Source: an uncultured Caulobacteraceae bacterium
GTDB taxonomy: Bacteria > Pseudomonadota > Alphaproteobacteria > Caulobacterales > Caulobacteraceae
Length of the DNA stretch: 6,165 nt
NCBI GenBank assembly: GCA_946482375.1
Contig: CAMLRH010000162.1
Coordinates: forward strand, 1 to 6,165
Direction: 5' to 3'
The notes below the pieces were generated by a model. It saw nothing but the letters and a program-made list of their open reading frames with translations, made no database searches and was not told the origin of the DNA. The translations under genes and the position numbers were made by a program. Of the stretch, positions 1-5,850 are shown one piece after another. How positions within the stretch are numbered: position 1 is the stretch's first letter; every line of letters begins with the position of its first letter.

Positions 1-1
1 C

Positions 2-778
2 GAGGACGACGACATCACCCACGTCGAGGGCCGCGTCGATCCGCTCTCCGACCTGGAGATCATCGAGACCGAGCTCATGCTGGCCGACCTCGAAAGCCTC
101 GAAAAGCGTGTGCCGAATCTCGAGAAGCGCGCCCGCGCCGGCTCTGACAAGGAGAGCGCCAACACCCTTCGCCTCGTGAACATCGCGCTGGAGCAGCTGA
201 ACGCCGGCCGCCCCGCCCGCGCGGCGAAGATCTCAAAGGAAGACGCCAAGGCCTGGCAGATGCTGCAGCTCCTGACCTCGCTGCCCGCTCTATACGTCTG
301 CAACGTCGACGAAGGCTCCGCCGGGACGGGCAACGCCTATTCGAAGCTGGTGGAGGAACGCGCCGCCCGCGACAACGCCAAGGCGGTGATCATCTCGGCC
401 AAGATCGAGAGCGAAATCGCCATGCTCGATCCGGATGAGCGCGCCGAGTTCCTCGAAACGCTCGACCTGCACGAGCCGGGCCTCGACCGCCTCATCCATG
501 AGGCCTACGCCCTTCTCGGCCTGCAGACCTACTTCACCGTGGGGCCCAAGGAAGCGCGCGCCTGGACCATCCACGTCGGCGACACCGCGCCCCGGGCCGC
601 CGGCGAGATTCATACCGATTTCGAGAAGGGCTTTATCCGCGCCGAAACCATCGCTTATGATGATTACGTGCGTTTGAACGGAGAGGCGGGGGCGAAAGAA
701 GCCGGAAAAATGCGTTCCGAGGGCAAGGAATATGTCGTCCAGGATGGCGACGTGATGCACTTTAGGTTCAACGTCTGA
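2..778 (+). CDS. ychF: Redox-regulated ATPase / ribosome-associated P-loop protein YchF (5'-truncated by window edge)
   Basis: The open frame enters at the window edge and gives 258 residues; full YchF proteins are about 365, so roughly the first 105-110 residues, including the P-loop (G1-G3 motifs), lie outside. What is visible: the remainder of the G domain with an alpha-helical, coiled-coil-like insertion (fragment residues about 20-75, with LADLESLEKR), then the atypical G4 motif NVDE at fragment residues 101-104 (bases 302-313). This replaces the NKxD of classical GTPases and underlies the ATP preference known for YchF/OLA1. The C-terminal TGS domain follows (about residues 175-258), ending with the characteristic GKEYVVQDGDVMHFRFNV. 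YchF binds ribosomes in the cytoplasm and is linked to translation and stress responses. The ATG at 77 is internal, not the start. The frame is intact to its stop; the next gene starts 13 bases downstream on the same strand. Confidence 0.97.
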   Translation, partial: EDDDITHVEGRVDPLSDLEIIETELMLADLESLEKRVPNLEKRARAGSDKESANTLRLVNIALEQLNAGRPARAAKISKEDAKAWQMLQLLTSLPALYVCNVDEGSAGTGNAYSKLVEERAARDNAKAVIISAKIESEIAMLDPDERAEFLETLDLHEPGLDRLIHEAYALLGLQTYFTVGPKEARAWTIHVGDTAPRAAGEIHTDFEKGFIRAETIAYDDYVRLNGEAGAKEAGKMRSEGKEYVVQDGDVMHFRFNV

Positions 779-784
779 TACAAT
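779..784 (+). promoter_or_regulatory. Candidate extended -10 box for the dienelactone hydrolase-family gene
   Basis: TACAAT sits at 779-784, preceded by TG at 776-777, so it matches the extended -10 form TGnTATAAT at all but one base. Its last base is 7 bases before the ATG at 792, so transcription would begin at about 791-792, on the start codon itself. No convincing -35 hexamer is seen at the proper distance (about 756-761 reads TGCACT). The box overlaps the ychF stop codon region. This is a by-eye call and could be chance. Confidence 0.35.
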
Positions 785-791
785 ACGCGCA

Positions 792-1472
792 ATGGGCGAG
801 TCGGTCACTCTGAAGAGCCAGTTCGACGGCTTCGAATTCGGCGCCTACCGCGCGGCGCCGAACAACGCCCGTCGCGGCGGGCTGGTGCTGATCCAGGAGA
901 TCTTCGGCGTCACCGATCACATCCGCGAACTCGCCGACGGCTATGCCGACGACGGCTACGAGGTCATCGCGCCCTCGCTCTACGACCGCCTGGAGCCCGG
1001 CTTCGCGGCCAACTACGACACCAAGGGCATCGCCAAGGGCGTCGAGTATTCCAAGGAGACGCCCTGGGATCAGGTGCAGGCCGACCTGCAGGCCGCGATC
1101 GACTTCATGGAAGGTCCGGTGTTCGTCACCGGCTACTGCTGGGGCGGCGCGGCGACGTGGCTGGCGGCCTGCCGCTGCGAAAACGTGGCCGCGGCCTCGG
1201 CCTTCTACGGCCGCCGGATCAGCGAGCTGGTCCACGAGACGCCGAAGTGTCCGATCATCCTGCATTTCGGACGCCAGGACCCGAGCATCCCGCCCGAGGC
1301 CGTCGAGTTCATCATCGAGAGCCACCCGGAGGTTCCGGTCTACCTCTACGAGGCCGGCCACGGCTTCGTATCCGACCGGCGCAGCGACTACAGCGAAGAC
1401 GCGGCCAAGCTCGCGCGCCTTCGCACCTTGCAACTCTTCCAGCGCTCGAGTGGCGTAAAGGCCGAGGCCTAA
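792..1472 (+). CDS. Dienelactone hydrolase family protein (alpha/beta hydrolase)
   Basis: A 226-residue cytoplasmic alpha/beta hydrolase; the family is usually 220-250 residues, so this is full length. The catalytic triad is visible: Cys116 in the nucleophile elbow GYCWGG, Asp163 in FGRQDPSIP, and His190 in EAGHGF. Glu36 in IQEIFGV matches the conserved glutamate that positions the cysteine in classical dienelactone hydrolase. The tail after the histidine (DRRSDYSEDAAKLARLRTL) is also family-typical. Classical members hydrolyse 4-carboxymethylenebutenolide in the chlorocatechol/beta-ketoadipate route, but most paralogues have unknown substrates, and no aromatic-degradation genes are present here, so the substrate is left open. 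The ATG at 792 is the natural start by homology; there is no Shine-Dalgarno site, and a -10-like box just upstream suggests a leaderless mRNA. The gene may also be read through from ychF. Its TAA overlaps the stop of the opposing membrane-protein gene by 4 bases. Confidence 0.92.
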   Translation: MGESVTLKSQFDGFEFGAYRAAPNNARRGGLVLIQEIFGVTDHIRELADGYADDGYEVIAPSLYDRLEPGFAANYDTKGIAKGVEYSKETPWDQVQADLQAAIDFMEGPVFVTGYCWGGAATWLAACRCENVAAASAFYGRRISELVHETPKCPIILHFGRQDPSIPPEAVEFIIESHPEVPVYLYEAGHGFVSDRRSDYSEDAAKLARLRTLQLFQRSSGVKAEA

Positions 1473-1939
1473 CGGACCTCGATCAGCGGCCGGACCTCGG
1501 GGTCGCGCTCCATCCTTCTTCCGAGCAGGATCTGCGCCACGAGGACGCCAATGCCGGCGGCATAGCCGGAGAAGACGCCGGCCGGATAGCGGCCGCCGTG
1601 CTCCACCGCCGCCACCTGCCAGTAGATGAAGCCCGCCACCAGCACGAGCACGCCAAGCCCGCCAAGCACCGAGATCACGCTCTGCCCGAACCCCGCCAGG
1701 TAGCTCAGCCAGACATAGCGTGAGAGCTGCCGCCGCACCGCCGGGATCAGCAGCGGCAGCAGCCACGACAGCAAGAGGAAACTGGTCGGGAAGAGGATGG
1801 TGCGCTGGAGCTTCAGCTCGTCGGGCCCCGGCAGCGTGCGCCACGCGTAGACCACCGCGCCCGTGTAGATGAGAGCCGCCACGGCGAAGGTCGACATCTG
1901 CATGCGGCGGAAATTCCGCCACGACGTGGTGTGCTCCAT
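1469..1939 (-). CDS. Small hypothetical four-helix integral membrane protein, last gene of the pet operon
   Basis: I do not recognise the family. From the ATG at 1939 it gives 156 residues; an in-frame TTG at 1945 would add two. Counting from the TTG, four hydrophobic segments are visible: about 19-35 (FAVAALIYTGAVVYAW), 50-68 (FPTSFLLLSWLLPLLIP), 82-109 (Gly/Val-rich, ending FIYW) and 121-141 (VFSGYAAGIGVLVAQILLG). The segments are separated by basic loops (RRQ near 71-73, GRRMER near 142-147), as expected for an inner-membrane protein. There is no signal peptide, cysteine pair or obvious cofactor motif. It follows mtnP by 41 bases on the same strand, so it is probably co-transcribed with petABC-mtnP, but that does not prove a role in respiration. 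Its stop overlaps the converging hydrolase gene. Codon use resembles its neighbours, and the hydrophobic pattern supports this frame over the antisense ones. Confidence is moderate because the call rests on topology and position. Confidence 0.75.
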   Translation of the reverse strand: MEHTTSWRNFRRMQMSTFAVAALIYTGAVVYAWRTLPGPDELKLQRTILFPTSFLLLSWLLPLLIPAVRRQLSRYVWLSYLAGFGQSVISVLGGLGVLVLVAGFIYWQVAAVEHGGRYPAGVFSGYAAGIGVLVAQILLGRRMERDPEVRPLIEVR

Positions 1940-1980
1940 CGCCAAAGGCTAGGCGTCCCAAATGGCGGATAAAGGGCGGC

Positions 1981-2862
1981 TCATCGCAGCACCCGCCCGG
2001 CCACCGCGTCGAGCTTCGCGACCAGCGCCGGGTCGCGCGCCTCCGGGGCGGTGGCGATGGCGAAGTCGAGGCAGGTGTCGATGGGCGAAGCCTCGCGCCT
2101 TGCCGGCAGCGACAGCGCCAGGCGCCGCACCAGCTCGCGCGCCACGCCGGCGTTGGCGTGCAGGACGGCCAGCGCATTGGGCACATCCACGTCGGGCTCG
2201 GCCTCGTGCCAGCAGTCGTAGTCGGTGACCATGCCGATCGAGGCGTAGGGCAGCTCCGCCTCGCGGGCGAGCTTGGCCTCGGGCATGGCGGTCATGCCGA
2301 TTACCGCGCAGCCCCAGGAGCGGTAGAGGTTGCTTTCGGCTAGGCTGGAGAACTGCGGGCCCTCCATGGCGAGGTAGGTCCCGCCCTCGACCACGCTCGC
2401 TCCCGCCAGACGTCCGGCGGCCGCCGCCAGCGCCGACAGCCGCGCACAGACCGGCCGGGCCATGGAGACATGCGCCACCAGCCCCGGCCCGAAGAAGCTC
2501 TTTTCGCGGGCGAAGGTGCGGTCGATGAACTGGTCGACGACGACGAAGGCCCCGGGCGGCAGATCCTCGCGCAGCGACCCCACCGCCGACAGCGAGACGA
2601 CGTCGGTGCAGCCGGCGCGCTTGAGGGCGTCGATGTTGGCGCGGGCGTTGACGTGGGTTGGCGGCAGGCGGTGGCCGCGGCCGTGCCTGGGCAGAAAGAC
2701 CAGCCGCACGTCGCCCCCATCCTTTGAAGGCAAGCGGCCGGTCAGAAGTTCGTCGGAAGGTTCGCCGAAGGAGCTCTCGACCCGCGTCCAGCGGCGGTCC
2801 TCGAGCCCTTCGATCTCATAGAGGCCCGACCCGCCGATAACGCCGAGGGTCCAGCCGGCCAT
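1981..2862 (-). CDS. mtnP: S-methyl-5'-thioadenosine phosphorylase
   Basis: A 293-residue purine-phosphorylase-superfamily enzyme, the usual length for MTAP. It splits 5'-methylthioadenosine (by-product of polyamine and homoserine-lactone synthesis) with phosphate into adenine and 5-methylthioribose-1-phosphate, in cytoplasmic methionine/adenine salvage. Visible motifs in order: the GGSG phosphate loop at residues 10-13, RHGRGH at 59-64, SAVGSL at 92-97, VDQFIDRT at 109-116, MEGPQFS at 166-172, GMT at 189-191 and TDYDCWH at 213-219. The two aspartates of TDYD (214, 216) are those that select 6-aminopurines in MTAP; purine nucleoside phosphorylases of the guanine/hypoxanthine type carry Asn there. 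This argues for MTAP rather than PNP. The ATG at 2862 lies 5 bases after the petC stop, implying co-transcription and probably translational coupling. In several alphaproteobacteria I recall an adenine phosphoribosyltransferase gene (apt) nearby; none is seen in this window. Confidence 0.95.
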   Translation of the reverse strand: MAGWTLGVIGGSGLYEIEGLEDRRWTRVESSFGEPSDELLTGRLPSKDGGDVRLVFLPRHGRGHRLPPTHVNARANIDALKRAGCTDVVSLSAVGSLREDLPPGAFVVVDQFIDRTFAREKSFFGPGLVAHVSMARPVCARLSALAAAAGRLAGASVVEGGTYLAMEGPQFSSLAESNLYRSWGCAVIGMTAMPEAKLAREAELPYASIGMVTDYDCWHEAEPDVDVPNALAVLHANAGVARELVRRLALSLPARREASPIDTCLDFAIATAPEARDPALVAKLDAVAGRVLR

Positions 2863-2867
2863 GGCCG

Positions 2868-3722
2868 TCAGTGCGACTCGTTACGCCAGACCCGCTTGTA
2901 GCTGACGTAGAGCAGGGCGCTGAGCAGGATGAGGTAGATCATCACCGCAAAGCCCATCTGCTTGCGCTCCTCCAGCTTCGGCTCGGCGGCCCACATCAGG
3001 AAGGCCGAAACGTCCTTGGCCTGCTGCTCGACCGACGCGGGTGTGCCGTCGTCGAAGGTCACCGCGCCCGCGCGCAGCGGCGGCGGCATGGCGATCACGC
3101 CGCCCGGCGGCACATGCTCGTGGTCGCCGTGCCACGCCGACGTCAGGTCGCCCGCCATATAGGGGTTGTAGTGCTGGCCCGGCGCCACATCGAGACCCGC
3201 GGGCGGGTTGCGATAGCCGGACAGCAGCGAGGCGATATAGGCCGGGCCGCCATGACGCGCCTTGGCGATCACCGACAGGTCCGGCGGCAGGGCGCCGCCG
3301 TTGCCGGCCTTGGCCGCCGCCTCGTTCGGATAGGGCGAGGGGAAGCGGTCGGCGGTCGTGCCGGGGCGCTGGATGACGTCGCCGGTCTCGGAGTCGATGT
3401 CGTTGATCTGGTACTCGGCCGCGATCGTCTTGGCGTAGGGGTTGTCGTTCGCGTTCGGATAGTGCGGGTCGTAGAATGGCCCGCCCTTGTCGCCGAGGTT
3501 GCGGAAGCTGACCAGGCTCATCGAGTGACAGGCCGCGCAGACCTCGCGGTAGACCTTGAAGCCGCGCTGCAGCTGGGCCTGGTCGAACTTCCCGAACGGG
3601 CCGTCGAACGAATAGGCGATGTTCTTCGGGTGCTTGGCCCCGCCCGAGGCCAGCGCCGGGCCGCCCGCCACCAGGGCGAGCGCCGCTGCGATAAGAGCGA
3701 CTTTGCGCAGCATCTTGGGCAT
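2868..3722 (-). CDS. petC: Cytochrome c1 subunit of the ubiquinol-cytochrome c reductase (bc1) complex
   Basis: Encodes 284 residues. A Sec signal peptide (KVALIAAALALVAG, probable cleavage after ALA at 25) is followed by the heme-attachment motif CAACH at 62-66 (Cys62 and Cys65 thioethers, His66 axial ligand). The likely sixth ligand is Met212 in AMPPPL, and a C-terminal transmembrane anchor spans about 256-275, ending in a basic tail. The GTPASVEQQAKDVSAFLMW segment is typical of bacterial c1. It carries electrons from the Rieske centre to soluble or membrane cytochrome c on the periplasmic face. The frame is open far upstream (to 4178), but that extension is the shadow of petB. The start at 3722 is chosen because it begins the signal peptide, has an AGAAGGG site just upstream (3726-3732) and forms a TGATG overlap with the petB stop. 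So b and c1 are separate genes here, not the fused fbcH type of rhizobia. Confidence 0.98.
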   Translation of the reverse strand: MPKMLRKVALIAAALALVAGGPALASGGAKHPKNIAYSFDGPFGKFDQAQLQRGFKVYREVCAACHSMSLVSFRNLGDKGGPFYDPHYPNANDNPYAKTIAAEYQINDIDSETGDVIQRPGTTADRFPSPYPNEAAAKAGNGGALPPDLSVIAKARHGGPAYIASLLSGYRNPPAGLDVAPGQHYNPYMAGDLTSAWHGDHEHVPPGGVIAMPPPLRAGAVTFDDGTPASVEQQAKDVSAFLMWAAEPKLEERKQMGFAVMIYLILLSALLYVSYKRVWRNESH

Positions 3723-5041
3723 CAACCCTTCTGTTCGGGAGCGGCGACGGCTTCGGCCGGAACCGCGGCAGGGTGGGACAGCGCCGGCGTCGCGATGGTT
3801 TCGGGCACCGGCAGAGGCTTCTCGATCAGGCCCAGCAGGGGCAGGATCGCGAGGAAAAAGGCGAAGTAGTAGAGGGTCGCGACCCGCGACAGCCACACCC
3901 AGCTGTTCAGGTCGTCGCCGAACAGCGGGAAGGTGACCAGCCCCGGAATGACCGGCTCGGACGGCAGCTTGGCGCCGCAGAAGCCGAGGATCACGCACAC
4001 CACCAGGAAGATGAGGAAGTACATCTTCGCCATCGGCCGGTAGCGCATCGAGCGCACCTTGGAGGTGTCGAGCCAGGGCAGCGCGAAGAGGCAGCCGATG
4101 GCGCCGAACATGGCCAGCACGCCCATCAGCTTGTCCGGCACGGCGCGCAGGATCGCGTAGAAGGGCAGGAAGTACCACTCGGGCACGATGTGCGCCGGCG
4201 TCACCAGCGGGTTGGCCGGGATGTAGTTGTCGGCATGGCCCAGCGCGTTCGGCATGTAGAAGACGAACCAGGCGAACAGGATCAGGAACAGCGCCATCGC
4301 AAAGCCGTCCTTCACCGTCGCGTAGGGGGTGAAGGGCAGCGTGTCGGCCTTCGACTTCGGATCGACGCCGGTCGGGTTGTTCTGGCCCGTGACGTGCAGC
4401 GCCCAGACGTGCAGGGCGACGACGCCCGCGATCATGAACGGCAGCAGGTAGTGCAGCGAGAAGAAGCGGTTCAGCGTCGGGTTATCGACCGCGAAGCCGC
4501 CCCACAGCATGGTCGTGATGGTCTCGCCGACGATCGGGAAGGCGCCCAAGAGGTTGGTGATCACCACCGCGCCGTGGAAGCTCATCTGGCCCCAGGGCAG
4601 CACGTAGCCCATGAAGGCCGTGGCCATCATCAAGAGGTAGATGACGCAGCCCAGCAGCCACAGCACCTCACGCGGCGCCTTGTAGGAGCCGTAGTAGAGG
4701 CTGCGCAGCATGTGGATGTAGACAGCGATGAAGAACATCGAGGCCCCGTTGGCGTGCGTGTAGCGCAGCAGCCAGCCGTAGTTCACGTCGCGCATGATGT
4801 GCTCGACGGAGGCGAAGGCTTCCTTGGCGTTGGGCGTGTAGTGCATCGCCAGGACGATGCCGGTGACCAGCTGGACGCCCAGCATGAGCGACAGGATGCC
4901 GCCGAAGGTCCACCAGTAGTTCAGGTTCCGGGGCGTCGGGTAATCGACGAAGCTGTCGTGCGCGAGCCGCAGGATGGGCAGCCGCGTGTCGAGCCAGCGG
5001 GTGAAACCGTTCTTCGGTTGGTAGGTCGAATGTCCGCTCAT
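3722..5041 (-). CDS. petB: Cytochrome b subunit of the bc1 complex
   Basis: A 439-residue polytopic membrane protein, full length for the unsplit (mitochondrial/proteobacterial) cytochrome b with eight helices. The bis-histidine ligands of hemes bL and bH are present with the invariant 14-residue spacing: His96/His110 and His197/His211. The Qo-site signature PEWY is at 287-290 and the Qi-site residues His216 and Lys244-Asp245 are recognisable. [12 protein letters not shown] (about 144-155) marks the cd1 region. It oxidises ubiquinol at Qo and returns one electron to the quinone pool at Qi, driving the Q cycle. An oddity is His156 directly after GQMSF, where bovine cytochrome b has Trp141. The start ATG at 5041 is 2 bases past the petA stop with no strong Shine-Dalgarno site, so translation is probably coupled. 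The stop overlaps the petC start by one base. The C-terminus (from about 405) is Ala/Pro-rich and poorly conserved. Confidence 0.99.
   Translation of the reverse strand: MSGHSTYQPKNGFTRWLDTRLPILRLAHDSFVDYPTPRNLNYWWTFGGILSLMLGVQLVTGIVLAMHYTPNAKEAFASVEHIMRDVNYGWLLRYTHANGASMFFIAVYIHMLRSLYYGSYKAPREVLWLLGCVIYLLMMATAFMGYVLPWGQMSFHGAVVITNLLGAFPIVGETITTMLWGGFAVDNPTLNRFFSLHYLLPFMIAGVVALHVWALHVTGQNNPTGVDPKSKADTLPFTPYATVKDGFAMALFLILFAWFVFYMPNALGHADNYIPANPLVTPAHIVPEWYFLPFYAILRAVPDKLMGVLAMFGAIGCLFALPWLDTSKVRSMRYRPMAKMYFLIFLVVCVILGFCGAKLPSEPVIPGLVTFPLFGDDLNSWVWLSRVATLYYFAFFLAILPLLGLIEKPLPVPETIATPALSHPAAVPAEAVAAPEQKG
3726..3732 (-). promoter_or_regulatory. Ribosome binding site for petC
   Basis: AGAAGGG on the minus strand lies inside the last codons of petB, 3 bases before the ATG at 3722. 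It is the best Shine-Dalgarno match at any internal junction of the operon and helps decide the petC start against the much longer open frame upstream. Confidence 0.6.
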
Positions 5042-5043
5042 CG

Positions 5044-5589
5044 TCAGCCGATCTTGACCTTGGTGTCGGAAAGGAAGGCGTATTCGGGCACCACGAGGTT
5101 CTTCGGCGCCGGACCCTTACGGATACGTCCCGAGGTGTCGTAGTGCGAGCCGTGGCAGGGGCAGAACCAGCCGCCGTAGTCGCCGCCGCCGAACGTCGGC
5201 ACGCAACCGAGGTGCGTACACGAGCCGACGAGCACGAGCCACTGGGCCTTGCCCGGCTTATGCCGATCCTCGTCTCTCTGCGGGTCGGGCAGGTGGGCGG
5301 TGTCGTCCTTCACCGCGCGGTCGATCTCGGCCGGCGTGCGGTTGCGCACGAACAGCGGCTTACCGCGCCAGTTGATGGTCACCTGCTGGCCGGGCTCGAC
5401 CTTGGTTAGGTCGAACTCGACCGAGGCCAGGGCCAGCGTATCGGCTGACGGGTTGAACTGGCCGATCGCCGGCCAGATGGCGGCGAGACCCGCGCCACCG
5501 GCGGCGGCGATGGCCGCGATGTGAATGAAGTCGCGACGGCTGGGGTCGTCCCCGGCGTGGGTTGTTGCGTCCGCGGCGGTTTCGGCCAC
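5044..5589 (-). CDS. petA: Rieske iron-sulfur subunit of the bc1 complex
   Basis: Encodes 181 residues, normal for an alphaproteobacterial Rieske protein. The N-terminus carries a twin-arginine signal, SRRDFI at 17-22, followed by a hydrophobic stretch (about 24-43) that in this family stays uncleaved as the membrane anchor. The [2Fe-2S] ligands are Cys124 and His126 (CTHLGC) and Cys143 and His146 (CPCHGSHY). Cys129 and Cys145 form the stabilising disulfide, and Ser148 and Tyr150 are the residues that raise the midpoint potential. It takes the first electron from ubiquinol at the Qo site and swings to cytochrome c1 on the periplasmic side. The start is a GTG at 5589, supported by a Shine-Dalgarno site (AAGGGGTG) 7 bases upstream; the ATG at 5607 is ruled out because it meets a stop after three codons. 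First gene of the operon, 2 bases before petB. Confidence 0.99.
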   Translation of the reverse strand: MAETAADATTHAGDDPSRRDFIHIAAIAAAGGAGLAAIWPAIGQFNPSADTLALASVEFDLTKVEPGQQVTINWRGKPLFVRNRTPAEIDRAVKDDTAHLPDPQRDEDRHKPGKAQWLVLVGSCTHLGCVPTFGGGDYGGWFCPCHGSHYDTSGRIRKGPAPKNLVVPEYAFLSDTKVKIG

Positions 5590-5596
5590 CTGAGAT

Positions 5597-5604
5597 CACC
5601 CCTT
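5597..5604 (-). promoter_or_regulatory. Ribosome binding site for petA
   Basis: AAGGGGTG on the minus strand, 7 bases before the GTG start at 5589. It supports GTG as the true start. The site is itself covered by a three-codon ORF, ATG AAG GGG TGA (5607-5596). Confidence 0.6.
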
Positions 5605-5611
5605 CATAAAG

Positions 5612-5636
5612 AGCAGCGCCCGAAGTGGGCGCGGCT
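5612..5636 (-). promoter_or_regulatory. Hairpin in the petA mRNA leader
   Basis: A perfect 6-bp GC stem (plus-strand GCGCCC at 5616-5621 pairs with GGGCGC at 5627-5632) closes a 5-base loop. It is extended past one mismatch by 3 more pairs (AGC 5612-5614 with GCT 5634-5636). In the petA transcript it ends 7 bases before the Shine-Dalgarno site. There is no strong U-run after it, so it is not a clear intrinsic terminator; it could stabilise the mRNA or tune initiation. Function is inferred from position only. Confidence 0.4.
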
Positions 5637-5724
5637 GTCGTAATGGGCGGGACGGCGCGGGAAGCCAACACCGGCTTTGTCCCAGACAGGCCACGCCACC
5701 CCGCGATGTCCTTGCGGGCGACGG

Positions 5725-5751
5725 CTTAGAATGCGTCTCGCCCTTTTTCAA
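5725..5751 (-). promoter_or_regulatory. Candidate promoter for the petABC-mtnP operon
   Basis: On the minus strand, TTGAAA (5751-5746) is followed after 15 bases by TCTAAG (5730-5725), partly resembling the -35 (TTGAC) and -10 (GCTANAWC) of the Caulobacter housekeeping sigma factor. Start here would give a leader of about 130 bases containing two dyads. A second, weaker possibility is TTGGCT (5668-5663) with CATTAC (5645-5640), 17 bases apart. Neither is strong; the region must hold the operon promoter because the next gene upstream is divergent. Confidence 0.3.
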
Positions 5752-5850
5752 CCGGCCTTTGGCGTTTTGACCGCCTCAGGCGGGCTTTCCATGACAGGGG
5801 GCATGGTCGTAATCAAGGCGCGCCGGGCGCGGGCCCGGCACGACAGCCGC
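5731..5850 (+). other. Open frame upstream of hemF beginning like TrmL (MRLALFQP); possible gene remnant
   Basis: From ATG at 5731 the frame runs 40 codons without a stop and joins hemF in frame at 5851. The first eight residues, MRLALFQP, resemble the usual start of TrmL, the tRNA (cytidine34-2'-O)-methyltransferase (family pattern MRLALYQPD). After that the similarity ends, and none of the downstream knot-fold motifs are present. It has no Shine-Dalgarno site. Options: a deletion scar of trmL, a 5' extension of hemF, or coincidence in promoter DNA, since the candidate pet promoter occupies the same bases on the other strand. I favour a remnant but weakly. Confidence 0.3.
5771..5788 (+). terminator. 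Weak intrinsic-terminator-like hairpin
   Basis: CCGCC (5771-5775) and GGCGG (5779-5783) form a 5-bp GC stem with a TCA loop, followed by GCTTT. A TGA in one plus-strand frame lies directly before it (5768-5770). The T-run is short, and no intact upstream plus-strand gene needs it. It could be the terminator left over from a lost gene, or simply a chance palindrome. Confidence 0.25.

Noticed and set aside
608..802. GANTC (CcrM) sites as cell-cycle control elements
   Set aside because: Scattered single sites occur at about chance rate; none was seen in the petA-hemF intergenic region, and the one near 798 alone does not justify a feature.
290..808. 172-codon minus-strand ORF antisense to ychF
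   Set aside because: It overlaps the conserved YchF C-terminal region and has no recognisable domain.
1439..1500. Search for an intrinsic terminator between the converging genes
   Set aside because: Only a 4-bp GAGG/CCTC pairing without a T-run was found, too weak to call.
768..2186. 472-codon minus-strand ORF across the hydrolase, membrane protein and mtnP end
   Set aside because: It spans three real genes in a wrong frame, with Arg/Pro/Ala-rich low-complexity sequence at both ends.
2871..3869. 332-codon plus-strand ORF antisense to petC
   Set aside because: Shadow of the cytochrome c1 gene; composition is Arg/Ala/Gly-rich and no motif is visible.
3723..4178. N-terminal extension of the petC frame into petB (would give 436 residues)
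   Set aside because: The extension lies wholly within petB in another frame, and the ATG at 3722 begins a proper signal peptide with a ribosome site. It is not a b-c1 fusion.
3773..5143. 456-codon plus-strand ORF antisense to petB and the petA end
   Set aside because: Its product is Arg/Gln/Val/His-rich low-complexity sequence with no fold-like pattern, and it mirrors the fully recognisable cytochrome b gene. Long antisense frames are expected in GC-rich genomes.
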